Shown one piece after another: positions 15,292 through 23,195 of a DNA stretch of 27,927 nt. Made by a program: the position numbers and the translations under genes. Positions within the stretch are counted from its first letter, which is position 1. The number at the start of each line of letters is the position of its first letter. Under the pieces are notes generated by a model. That model saw nothing but the letters and a program-made list of their open reading frames with translations, had not been told where the DNA came from and did no database searches. This stretch comes from Firmicutes bacterium UBA2598 (GTDB lineage Bacteria; Bacillota; PH28-bin88): contig DDKM01000090.1 of assembly GCA_002339345.1 (NCBI GenBank), positions 1 to 27,927 on the forward strand, in the 5' to 3' direction.

Positions 15292-16278
15292 CTATCGATG
15301 TTTGTTTGAGTTTTTACGCAACCCATAGGAGTTCATTTTTTCGTACAGGCTGGACCTGGGCACCCCCAGCAACCTGGCTGCCTGGCTCTTGTTACCGCCG
15401 GTGTTGCGCAGGGCCTCCTGGATCATGTCCTTCTCCACCAGAGCAAGATGCTGTCCCAGGCTGGCAACAGGTGATGCACCCTCCCACGGCCCACCCGGCA
15501 GGAGACCCCCCAGATGGTGCGGTAACAGCATTTGTCCATCCACCAGGGCAAACAGCCGCTGCAGCAGGTTTTCCAGTTCCCGCACATTTCCTGGCCAGAC
15601 ATAACACTGCAGCAGACTCATAGCTTCAGGCGAAATCTGTTTGCTCAGTTCGGGGTAAGTGGCATTAAGCCTCTGCATAATGGCTGCGGCAATGACAGGG
15701 ATATCTTCTGATCGCTGGCGGAGAGGAGGAATTTCCATGCCAATGACGTTCAGGCGGTAATATAGGTCCTCCCGGAACTGACCTTCCGCTACCAACATGC
15801 TCAAAGGACGGTTGGTGGCCGCAATAACCCGCACATCCACACGCAACCTGCCCGTTGCACCTATCTTTTCGATTTCCCCGTACTGTAACAGGCGTAGCAG
15901 TTTCGGCTGCAGCGCCAGAGGCATCAATCCTACTTCATCCAAAAACACCGTACCACCGGCAGCCACTTCCAGTCTACCCGCCTTGCCGGACTTGCTGGCA
16001 CCTGTAAAAGCCCCCGCCTCATAACCGAAGAGCTCCGATTCGAGAAGGGATTCCGGAATGGCAGCACAATTGATGGCCATAAAGGGGGCGCCGGCACGGC
16101 GGCTGAGGTTGTGTATGGCATGGGCAAACAACTCCTTGCCCGTTCCGCTTTCCCCTGTTAAAAGAATGGGAAAGTCCGTCTTCGCGGCCCGCACCGCCAA
16201 ATCTTTTAAGCGACTGATGGCCGATGAACAACCGTAAATGTCCTGCAGGGTAAATTGGGCTCTCAGGCTCGGTCTCAT
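15292..16278 (-). CDS. Sigma-54-dependent activator, AAA+ and Fis domains only
   Basis: This enhancer-binding protein uses ATP to open sigma-54 promoters. The 328 residues have only about 15 residues before the AAA+ domain. That domain shows Walker A GESGTGKE (42-49), the sigma-54 contact loop GAFTGA (89-94), Walker B GGTVFLDE (108-115) and the R-finger region with FREDLYYRLNV. The C-terminus ends with a Fis-type helix-turn-helix, NKSQAARLLGVPRSSLYEKM. There is no receiver, PAS or GAF domain, as in PspF, so activity must be set by a partner protein or by expression level. The ATG at 16278 has GGGGAGAG upstream. The most likely target is the adjacent hdrC promoter, with binding at the 15239-15277 palindrome. 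Confidence 0.93.
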   Translation of the reverse strand: MRPSLRAQFTLQDIYGCSSAISRLKDLAVRAAKTDFPILLTGESGTGKELFAHAIHNLSRRAGAPFMAINCAAIPESLLESELFGYEAGAFTGASKSGKAGRLEVAAGGTVFLDEVGLMPLALQPKLLRLLQYGEIEKIGATGRLRVDVRVIAATNRPLSMLVAEGQFREDLYYRLNVIGMEIPPLRQRSEDIPVIAAAIMQRLNATYPELSKQISPEAMSLLQCYVWPGNVRELENLLQRLFALVDGQMLLPHHLGGLLPGGPWEGASPVASLGQHLALVEKDMIQEALRNTGGNKSQAARLLGVPRSSLYEKMNSYGLRKNSNKHR

Positions 16279-16302
16279 TAGAGGCTCTCCCCTTGTTTTT
16301 TA

Positions 16303-16316
16303 ACTGAATTTTCAGT
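16303..16316. repeat. Short inverted repeat upstream of the activator gene
   Basis: Arms actgaa and ttcagt flank a 2-bp centre about 30 bp upstream of the activator start. It could be an operator, but 6-bp arms of AT-rich sequence can arise by chance. The rest of 16317-16401 is AT-rich and probably holds the activator's promoter, which I cannot place with confidence. Confidence 0.25.
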
Positions 16317-16401
16317 CATTTGGGATGTGATCCGCCCTTGGCCTATATCTATTATGTAAAAATATATTTACCGCAGGCTCAATTATTCCTGCTGGCATCA
16401 G

Positions 16402-16422
16402 AAAAAAAGGGCTTTTGTGCCC
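16402..16422 (-). terminator. Intrinsic terminator, second after rpoN
   Basis: On the minus strand GGGC-ACAAAA-GCCC is followed directly by seven T residues. The stem is short, but the U run is clean. It lies just beyond the first rpoN terminator and would separate rpoN transcription from the activator gene. Confidence 0.6.
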
Positions 16423-16426
16423 ATGA

Positions 16427-16454
16427 CAAAAATCCCTCACCATGGCAGGTGAGG
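16427..16454 (-). terminator. Intrinsic terminator after rpoN
   Basis: On the minus strand CCTCACC-TGCCAT-GGTGAGG forms a perfect 7-bp stem followed by GATTTTTG, only a few bases past the rpoN stop codon. It is a classic rho-independent terminator. Confidence 0.8.
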
Positions 16455-16458
16455 ACAA

Positions 16459-17877
16459 TCAATAACGTTTCCGCCTGCTGACCGCTGGAATACCGATTTC
16501 ATCCCGGTATTTGGCCACCGTCCGGCGGGAAATGCGGATCCCCCGGCTGGACAGGCGGTTGGCCAGTTCCTGGTCCGTCAGCGGGTTTTTTGGATCCTCC
16601 CCTTGTACCTGTTCCTGGATAAGCCTCTTGATGCTTTTGGCAGAGGTGGCGCTACCGTCCTGGTTCTGTACCCCGCTGGCAAAAAAGAATTTTAATTCGA
16701 ATACTCCCTGGGGCGTCTGGGCATATTTATTGGATGTGGCCCGGCTGACAGTGGATTCGTGCAGCCCCAACACCTCCGCCACCTGCTTTAAAGTGAGGGG
16801 CTTTAAGTATTTAACACCCTTTTCCATGAACTCCCGCTGGAAATCGATAATACAGTTGACCACCCGGTACAGGGTCAGGCGCCGGTGTTCAATACTGCGA
16901 ATAATCCAGGCCGCGGCATTTAACTTGCCCTCGATAAAGCGGCGGGTATCCTCATCACACGTCCCTTCCCGGCGAATCAAGGATTGGTACAAGGGGTTAA
17001 TGCCCAGCCTGGGTACAGAAACATCATTGACCAGCACCACATACTCCTTGCCTACCCGTTCCACCACCACATCAGGGACGATGTAGCGCACATCACCGGC
17101 ATGGCCGAAGCGCCGTCCAGGTTTGGGGTCTAACCGCCGGATGATATCCGCCGCTGCCTGCACCTCTTCCACCGAGATGCCCAGGGCCTTGCCAATTTTG
17201 GCCAGGCGGCCGCCCCCCAGCTCAGCCAGGTGTTCTTGGATAATGGTTTGCACATGGCTGCCGGCTGTTGCCCCGTTGAAATGCTGCAGTTGCAGCAGTA
17301 GGCATTCCACCAGGTTACGGGCCCCAACCCCCGGGGGATCGAACCCCTGAATCACCTGGAGCACCCTAATTACTTCCTCCTGTCCGGTGTCGAACAGGCG
17401 GGCGATTTCCTCCACGGTGATGCGCAAATACCCGTTCTCATCGATATTGCCGATAATAAACTCTCCAATGTGTCTTGCCCGGCCTTCGGGTAAGGCCAGC
17501 ATTAACTGCACCTGCAGGTGTTCATGCAGGGTTGGCGCTTCCGTGAGGAAACTTTCAAAAGAACTTTCCGGCAATTGTTCCCGCGGAGACCGGATATAAC
17601 CAAGATCGCTGCCATCCTGGAAATATTCTTGCCAGTCCAGATCAAAGGTTTCCGATTCCGGCACAACCTGCTCGGCAGCCGCGTCCTCTTCCCTGCCGGC
17701 TTCCCGTTCCGGCGTTTCCTCCTTGATCTCCAGCACCGGATTCTCCGTCAGCTGCTGCTGGATATACTGGGCCAGTTCCAAGCTGGGCAGCTGCAGGATG
17801 ACAATGGCCTGCCGCAGTTCCGGGGTCATGATTAACTTTTGGGTTTGCTCCAGGTAAAGCCCGTATTCCATCCGCAT
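16459..17877 (-). CDS. rpoN: RNA polymerase sigma-54 factor
   Basis: Sigma-54 directs RNA polymerase to -24/-12 promoters and needs an ATP-driven activator. The 472 residues include the Gln/Leu-rich region I (LEQTQKLIMTPELRQAI and following), an acidic region II, the core-binding domain, the helix-turn-helix (TLKQVAEVLGLHESTVSRATSNKY) and the RpoN box SRRTVAKYRDEIGI close to the C-terminus. The start is set at the ATG at 17877, which has GGGGGAG upstream; two or three earlier Met codons lack a ribosome site. It is followed by tandem terminators and then by a sigma-54 activator. In Firmicutes rpoN often sits near gap; here the hydrogenase operon lies between them. Confidence 0.97.
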   Translation of the reverse strand: MRMEYGLYLEQTQKLIMTPELRQAIVILQLPSLELAQYIQQQLTENPVLEIKEETPEREAGREEDAAAEQVVPESETFDLDWQEYFQDGSDLGYIRSPREQLPESSFESFLTEAPTLHEHLQVQLMLALPEGRARHIGEFIIGNIDENGYLRITVEEIARLFDTGQEEVIRVLQVIQGFDPPGVGARNLVECLLLQLQHFNGATAGSHVQTIIQEHLAELGGGRLAKIGKALGISVEEVQAAADIIRRLDPKPGRRFGHAGDVRYIVPDVVVERVGKEYVVLVNDVSVPRLGINPLYQSLIRREGTCDEDTRRFIEGKLNAAAWIIRSIEHRRLTLYRVVNCIIDFQREFMEKGVKYLKPLTLKQVAEVLGLHESTVSRATSNKYAQTPQGVFELKFFFASGVQNQDGSATSAKSIKRLIQEQVQGEDPKNPLTDQELANRLSSRGIRISRRTVAKYRDEIGIPAVSRRKRY

Positions 17878-17952
17878 TGAAACCCACTCCCCCATCATCA
17901 TTATATTTCTGTGGGTGGTGGGGATCTCCTGCCGGTCAGGTGGTGGTAAATA

Positions 17953-18591
17953 TTATTCTGCCCTCCGGGGCTTCATGTCTGGTAAGGGATGCCAAACCAG
18001 GCTGGTTTGCCGGTAACGAGCCCATACCGCCACCGTTAGGACAACGCTCATGATCAGCGCGGTGGCCAGGGCAATGCCCCGCTGGTCCGGCCGGAACAGA
18101 TTGGGATGCAAGCCATGGTGGTAATCCATATAATCATTGAGAAATAACCAGGCTGTGATGCCTGCCAGGTGGGGAAACACTACAGGCAGGTGGCGCAGGA
18201 AAATCACTCCCTCCACCGCCATGCCCAAATGGGAAAGCCACAGCATCATCTCCATGGGAGTAACCGGTCCTCCCCGTAACCAAAAATCGGAGATCAGCAC
18301 CACAGCCCAAATCCCATACTTGATTACCGCCGTAAAGGCCACCAGGTTGAAAAAGTGCCAGCGGTATCCCCGCCAGAGGGACCACAGGGCAATGGTCATC
18401 AGGGTGCTGGCCAGCGGGCTGTCCGGCACAAATACCCAGTATTGGTACGGTGTGCGCGGCAGTTGTTCCGCATACCACAGATAGCCCACAAGGGAACCGA
18501 TGCCGTTGATCCACACCATGGCCGCCAAAAACCAGCGCTGGTGCGGGTTATCCCATAACACCTGCCGGGCAAGCCGGCCCAGCTTAGACAT
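17953..18591 (-). CDS. DUF1405 family membrane protein (YpjA-like)
   Basis: This is a 212-residue polytopic membrane protein with about five to six hydrophobic helices. The start LWDNPHQRWFLAAMVWINGIGSL, the conserved W/Y-rich YLWYAEQL, and the LFLNDYMDYHHGLHPNLF segment near residue 150 are typical of the DUF1405 family, known in Bacillus as YpjA. The function is unknown. It overlaps the upstream acyltransferase gene by 8 bp and precedes rpoN by about 75 bp, so it probably belongs to the whiA-side transcription unit. Confidence 0.85.
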   Translation of the reverse strand: MSKLGRLARQVLWDNPHQRWFLAAMVWINGIGSLVGYLWYAEQLPRTPYQYWVFVPDSPLASTLMTIALWSLWRGYRWHFFNLVAFTAVIKYGIWAVVLISDFWLRGGPVTPMEMMLWLSHLGMAVEGVIFLRHLPVVFPHLAGITAWLFLNDYMDYHHGLHPNLFRPDQRGIALATALIMSVVLTVAVWARYRQTSLVWHPLPDMKPRRAE

Positions 18592-19087
18592 GGCTATCCT
18601 CCTCCAACCCCTTGATCACCCGGGCGGGTACACCACCGGCCACCACCCCGGGGGGGATGTCGGTGTTGACCACCGAACCCGCCGCCACAATGGACCCGTC
18701 ACCAATGGCCACACCCGGAAGGACAGTACAGTTGGCTCCCACCAACACCCCCTTGCCGATGTGCACCTGGCCCACCCGGTATTCCCGGGGAAGAAATTCG
18801 TGGCAGAGGATGGTGGTGTTGTAGCCGATGATGCTGTCCTCACCAATGGTAATGTATTCGGGAAAAAAGATATCCAACATCACCATCAGGCCGATGGAGG
18901 CATCTCTACCTACTTGCACTCCCAGTAAACGGCTGTAGAGCCAGCCTTTCACCCCCAGCCAAGGAATGAAACGGCCCACCTGAATCACCGCAAAGTTAAA
19001 AATCACCCGCCAGAAGCCGCGTAATTTGGGCCAGTGCTGCATGGAATTGCGCCCCTGGACGGGATACCTGTCAACTCGCCTTCCCAC
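18584..19087 (-). CDS. Hexapeptide-repeat acyltransferase (left-handed beta-helix)
   Basis: The 167-residue protein has repeated hexapeptides such as VQVGRDASIGLMV, ITIGEDSIIGYNT, VHIGKGVLVGANCTV and VAIGDGSIVAAGSVV, ending in IPPGVVAGGVPARVIKG, the standard close of the WbbJ/maltose O-acetyltransferase group. Such enzymes move acetyl or other acyl groups from CoA to sugars or other hydroxyl acceptors; the acceptor here is unknown. The N-terminal 40 residues are basic and hydrophobic and may touch the membrane. The GTG at 19087 is preceded by GGAGG at 8 bases, better than the internal ATG 15 codons on. It lies between whiA and the DUF1405 gene. Confidence 0.85.
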   Translation of the reverse strand: MGRRVDRYPVQGRNSMQHWPKLRGFWRVIFNFAVIQVGRFIPWLGVKGWLYSRLLGVQVGRDASIGLMVMLDIFFPEYITIGEDSIIGYNTTILCHEFLPREYRVGQVHIGKGVLVGANCTVLPGVAIGDGSIVAAGSVVNTDIPPGVVAGGVPARVIKGLEEDSHV

Positions 19088-19108
19088 CGGTGTAACCTCC
19101 GTTCCACA

Positions 19109-20059
19109 CTAGTCCTTTCGCCCGCTATCCTTGTCGGCCAGCTCCTGGGCCAATTCCTCCAGCCTGCGCAGGCGGTGATTGACACCGGATTTGCTGATCC
19201 TGGTGGAAAGCATCTCACCCAGTTCCTTCAAACTGGCTTCCGGATATTCCAGGCGGAGCAGGGCTACCTCCCGCAAGCTGGCCGGTAGGCCCTCCAGACC
19301 AATGGTATCTCTGATCAAGCGCACACTCTCCGCCTGACGCATCCCGGCTTCCACCGCCTTGCTTAAATTGGCGGTTTCACAGTTCACCAGCCGGTTGATG
19401 GAATTGCGCATACCCTTGACCACCCGCACGTTTTCAAAATCCAACAGGGCGTTGTTGGCACCGATGATTTTTAGGAAATCCGCAATCTGTTCACTGTCCT
19501 TCAGGTAAACCACCTGGCGGCGCTTGCGCTGGCTGGTCTTAGGGGCCAAACCGAAACCGGTCATCAGGTCCTGTACCAGCCCGGCATGGGCAGCATCCTG
19601 TGTAACCATTTCCAGGTGGTATGTACCGCCCCTGGGACTGCTCAAGGATCCCCCCCCCAGAAAGGCCCCCCGCAGGTAGGCCCGCCGGCAGCACTGGCGC
19701 TTCAAATCCTGGTACCGGCTCGCCCTTTCCCCCAGGCCGCCAATCCCCAGGACGGTCAACACCCCGGCCAGGGAAGGCTGACGGGGAATACACAGGGTAT
19801 AGACATTGTTTTTACGCAGGCGTCGCTTCCGCTGCACAGTAAAGCTGGCCTCCAGGTCAAACAGGGATTTCCCCAGTTTGTATACCTTGCGTGCTACCGC
19901 CGCATTTTCTGTACCTACCGTAAAGGCCATGTCTCCTCCCTCCTGCACCACCAGGCCCTCCATACGCAACAGGGCGGCCAGTTCAGCCATCCGGCAACAG
20001 GCCTTGGTAGGCACCAGCCGAGCCAGTTCCTGTTTGGTTTGGTTGGAAAAAGAGGCCAA
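19109..20059 (-). CDS. whiA: DNA-binding protein WhiA
   Basis: WhiA couples cell division, chromosome segregation and (in Streptomyces) sporulation; the fold joins a LAGLIDADG-like domain to a C-terminal helix-turn-helix. The 316 residues start SFSNQTKQELARL, followed by KACCRMAELAALLR, RRAYLRGAFLGGGSLSSP, the DFENVRVVKGMRNSINRLVNCETANL core and a C-terminal HTH RLEYPEASLKELGEML. The TTG at 20059 directly follows the yvcK stop, with GGAGGGG as ribosome site. It completes the conserved Firmicute block rapZ-yvcK-whiA. Confidence 0.97.
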   Translation of the reverse strand: MASFSNQTKQELARLVPTKACCRMAELAALLRMEGLVVQEGGDMAFTVGTENAAVARKVYKLGKSLFDLEASFTVQRKRRLRKNNVYTLCIPRQPSLAGVLTVLGIGGLGERASRYQDLKRQCCRRAYLRGAFLGGGSLSSPRGGTYHLEMVTQDAAHAGLVQDLMTGFGLAPKTSQRKRRQVVYLKDSEQIADFLKIIGANNALLDFENVRVVKGMRNSINRLVNCETANLSKAVEAGMRQAESVRLIRDTIGLEGLPASLREVALLRLEYPEASLKELGEMLSTRISKSGVNHRLRRLEELAQELADKDSGRKD

Positions 20060-21418
20060 TTACCGTCCCCCCTCCCTGCCGAAAAGACGGCAAAAACGCT
20101 CATCCAGCCGGAATTTAACCACACGCAGGCGCTTCCACCGGCTGCCATGCCGGTACAGGTGATCCAGGATGACCCTGGCCAACCGGTCCGGTTGGTGGCG
20201 GACAAGATCGGCATCATCCAGCAGGTTGGCACGGATCACCTGCACCCCCAGCTTGATGGCGGTCATGGCGTCCACTACTACCGGGTAAGCCCGGTCCCGC
20301 CGGTATTTTTCCCGCAGGCCGGGTGGCACCGGCCCGGCATGTACTACCATGTAATCAACCACTCCCGGCCCGATGTGGTCCTGGATGGCCTTGAGATGGT
20401 CAGATGCGGTGTAAAAATCCGTTTCGCCCGGCTCAGTCATCACATTACAGACATAGAAAACCGGGGCCCTGGACTTACGAAGAGCCTCGGTCACCTGGGG
20501 CATCAGCAAAATCGGCAAAATACTGGTGTAAAGACTGCCGGGACCCAACACCACCCCATCCGCTTCGGCGATGGCCTGCAATACCTGGGGCAGGGGCTGG
20601 CAGTTGGCCGGTTTGAGGGATACCTTGGTAATGCGCTTACCCGCGCCGGAAATACTGGTTTCCCCCTCCCGCCGGGAACCATCGGCAAATTCTGCCACCA
20701 GCACAGCCGGAGTGAGGGTGGCGGGCAGCACCTGCCCCCTGATGGCCAGCACCCGGCTCAATTCCTGGATGGCCACATCGAATCCTCCCGCCATATCCGC
20801 CAGGCCGGTAATCAGGAGATTACCCAGGCTGTGGCCGGCCAACCCCCTACCCTGGCGAAAGCGGTAAGTAAAAATATCTTCCATGGACTTCTCGGTATCC
20901 GCCAGGGCCACCAGGCAACTGCGGACATCCCCGGGTGGCAGCACCCCCAGCTCACCCCGTAACCGCCCGGAAGACCCGCCGTCATCGGTCACGGTGACCA
21001 CCGCCGTCAGGTTGGCGGTATATTTTTTTAGCCCCCGCAGCAAAACCGACTGGCCGGTTCCTCCCCCGATGGCCACAATGCGCGGTCCCCGGCGCAGGTA
21101 ACTGCGGGTGAAGAGAAAATCAGCCAGTTTGGACCCCGGCGCCGGCAACAGGTCCTGGATAATGGAATGTAGCATTTGTCGGAACCCCAACATGGCGATC
21201 AGTACCCCCAGAGCCAGCACCAGCATTCCCTGCACAGTGCCCGGCAACGGGCCGGAAACCACTATCAGCAGCCGCTGCAGCAGTTGTTCCACCGAGCCCA
21301 AAAAGGGGCCCTCAATGATCATGGCCAGGCCAGTGCCAGCCAGCACAATCCCGACCAGGGAGAGCAAAAACCATCGCTTGACCTTCAGGCCTGGATACAG
21401 CCACCGGAATACATTCAT
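20060..21418 (-). CDS. yvcK: Gluconeogenesis factor YvcK/GlmR with N-terminal membrane segment
   Basis: YvcK/GlmR binds UDP-GlcNAc and steers carbon into cell-wall precursors during gluconeogenic growth. The 452 residues contain the CofD-like core from about residue 110 (GPRIVAIGGGTGQSVLLRGL, then VTDDGGSSGRLR, PPGDVRSCLVALAD). Ahead of it are two hydrophobic helices (about 16-36 and 62-82), absent from the roughly 320-residue B. subtilis protein but seen in some Clostridia and actinobacterial relatives. The start ATG overlaps the rapZ stop (ATGA). The C-terminus matches the normal end. Confidence 0.95.
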   Translation of the reverse strand: MNVFRWLYPGLKVKRWFLLSLVGIVLAGTGLAMIIEGPFLGSVEQLLQRLLIVVSGPLPGTVQGMLVLALGVLIAMLGFRQMLHSIIQDLLPAPGSKLADFLFTRSYLRRGPRIVAIGGGTGQSVLLRGLKKYTANLTAVVTVTDDGGSSGRLRGELGVLPPGDVRSCLVALADTEKSMEDIFTYRFRQGRGLAGHSLGNLLITGLADMAGGFDVAIQELSRVLAIRGQVLPATLTPAVLVAEFADGSRREGETSISGAGKRITKVSLKPANCQPLPQVLQAIAEADGVVLGPGSLYTSILPILLMPQVTEALRKSRAPVFYVCNVMTEPGETDFYTASDHLKAIQDHIGPGVVDYMVVHAGPVPPGLREKYRRDRAYPVVVDAMTAIKLGVQVIRANLLDDADLVRHQPDRLARVILDHLYRHGSRWKRLRVVKFRLDERFCRLFGREGGR

Positions 21419-22317
21419 TGGCGGCTGTCCTTTCTATCCACATCCCGGTGCTGGACACTAACCCGGTAACGACCATCCCTGGCCAAACCCTCCCCGATGG
21501 CGTTGGCCAGGGTTACCGATCGGTGCTGTCCCCCGGTGCAACCCACCGCCACCACCAGATGGGACTTGCCCTCCTGGATGTAATATGGCAAAAGGAAATC
21601 CAGCAGTTCGGTGAATTTATCCAAAAAATGACGGGTGGCGGGTGAATGCATGACATAGTCCTGCACCTCCCGGTGGTGACCGGTCAGTGGCCGTAATGAT
21701 TCCACATAGTGTGGATTGGGTAAAAACCGCACATCCATCACCAGATCCGCATCCAGGGGGATCCCGTATTTGAAGCCGAAGGACATCACCATCACCATCA
21801 GGCGCCCGTCCTGTCCCCCGCCGTATATGTCCAGAATTTGCTGCCGTAACTGGCGGGTGGACAACTCGGAAGTGTCAATGATCTTGCTGGCCCGGCCGCG
21901 CAATTCCTCCAGCAACCGCCGCTCCTCCAGGATCCCCTCCAGCACCCCGCCATGGGGGGCGAGGGGATGGCGGCGGCGGGTTTCCTTGAAACGCCTGACC
22001 AGAGCCTCGTCGGAGGCCTCAAGGAACAGGATCTCAAAGGGATATCCCCTGTCTTCCAGAGTGGACAACACCTGGGAGAGGTCGGCAAAGAACCGCCCAC
22101 CCCGGATATCCATCACAATGGCCACCCGGCCCAGTTGGCCAGCCGGCTGGTAGATCAGATCAAGAAATCCCGGCACCATGGTAGGGGGCAAGTTGTCTAC
22201 ACAAAAAAAACCCAAATCCTCCAGGCACCGGATCGCCTGGGTCTTGCCAGCGCCGGACAGGCCGGTCACAATCACCAACTGCCATTCTCCACGGAAACAT
22301 TCAATTCCCTGGAACAT
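21415..22317 (-). CDS. rapZ: RNase adapter / nucleotide-binding protein RapZ (YvcJ)
   Basis: RapZ/YvcJ proteins are P-loop nucleotide binders; in E. coli RapZ controls GlmS mRNA turnover, and in Bacillus YvcJ affects competence. The 300 residues have Walker A GLSGAGKT (19-26), VDNLPP, VMDIRGG, FLEASDEALVRRFKETRRRHPL and the C-terminal VGCTGGQHRSV and RDVDR motifs. The ATG at 22317 has a GGGGG-type ribosome site. It overlaps yvcK by 4 bp, so the pair is translationally coupled. The role in this organism is inferred from the family. Confidence 0.96.
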   Translation of the reverse strand: MFQGIECFRGEWQLVIVTGLSGAGKTQAIRCLEDLGFFCVDNLPPTMVPGFLDLIYQPAGQLGRVAIVMDIRGGRFFADLSQVLSTLEDRGYPFEILFLEASDEALVRRFKETRRRHPLAPHGGVLEGILEERRLLEELRGRASKIIDTSELSTRQLRQQILDIYGGGQDGRLMVMVMSFGFKYGIPLDADLVMDVRFLPNPHYVESLRPLTGHHREVQDYVMHSPATRHFLDKFTELLDFLLPYYIQEGKSHLVVAVGCTGGQHRSVTLANAIGEGLARDGRYRVSVQHRDVDRKDSRQ

Positions 22318-22424
22318 TCAGCCACCCCCTGGCTCCTCGCCGGAAAGATTTTATAAGTTGAAAGCTTTCGCCGGCGGTGGGCGCTTTCCTGCCATTGGCG
22401 GGTCCTTTCCAAGGTTCATCCCCA

Positions 22425-23165
22425 TCAAACCGGTTGAATAAGGTTAGCAATTTGCCCATGGGGTACCCCTGCCTGAATCAACAGGTGCAGGCCGGGTTCC
22501 AGGTCCCCCACCGTTTCCGGAAAATGAGCATCACTGTTAATAACAAAGGTGACTCCCTCCTTGGCCGCCAGGCGCAACTGGGCAGGGTTCTGGTAATGAT
22601 GGCCGGTGTTCACCTCGTACATGGTATCTGTTTTGACACAAGCCCTGGCCAGTTCGGTGACATCCAAGGGCATCTGCAGTCCCGGATGGGTAACGATATC
22701 CACCGGATGGCGATGCAAGGCCTCCACCAGGGCTTTGGTATTATTGTTGATCACCCGCCGCCTCAACCCACTGGATACCCTTTGCAACTGGTTCCCCACT
22801 ACCAACTGCAACCCGTCTCCCAGGGTGTCCGGCCAAACATAGGGGTGGAGACCCACCAGCAACAGGTCCAGTTCCCGGTAGATATCTGCCGGCACATCGA
22901 TGGTGCCGTCCAGTCCGGTGATATTGGCCTCTGCACCGGTCATCACCTTCATATTGGGGTGTTCCTCCGCCACCCGACGGACTTCCTCCTTAATACTGAT
23001 AAAGGTGGTGTGCTGGCGCACGCCGGTACCGATATTGCAAGGACCGTGGTCGGTAATGGCGATTTCTGGCAGGCCCATTCGACCACCGGCGGCCACCATC
23101 TCAGCCACCGTGGCCCGCCCGTCACTGTACCGGCTGTGCATGTGGTAATCTCCCTTAAAGGACAT
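22425..23165 (-). CDS. PHP-domain phosphoesterase (YcdX-like)
   Basis: The PHP fold holds a trinuclear metal centre that hydrolyses phosphate esters. The 246 residues show the usual metal motifs in order: YHMHSRYSDG, ITDHG, GAEANI, THPGLQ and NSDAHFPE. The length and the VGLHPYVWP segment resemble the YcdX/histidinol-phosphatase-like group, but the substrate cannot be told from sequence. The ATG at 23165 follows GGGAGGATTGTTC, better than the TTG two codons earlier. It lies between a HAD phosphatase and rapZ. Confidence 0.9.
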   Translation of the reverse strand: MSFKGDYHMHSRYSDGRATVAEMVAAGGRMGLPEIAITDHGPCNIGTGVRQHTTFISIKEEVRRVAEEHPNMKVMTGAEANITGLDGTIDVPADIYRELDLLLVGLHPYVWPDTLGDGLQLVVGNQLQRVSSGLRRRVINNNTKALVEALHRHPVDIVTHPGLQMPLDVTELARACVKTDTMYEVNTGHHYQNPAQLRLAAKEGVTFVINSDAHFPETVGDLEPGLHLLIQAGVPHGQIANLIQPV

Positions 23166-23195
23166 GAACAATCCTCCCCGGAGGTGATCGGTGGT

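Noticed and set aside
19586..20962. Open plus-strand frame of more than 450 codons
   Set aside because: It lies antisense to whiA and yvcK, whose protein motifs are unmistakable; its translation is Gln/His/Pro-rich, as expected for the reverse of GC-rich coding DNA, and it has no ribosome site.
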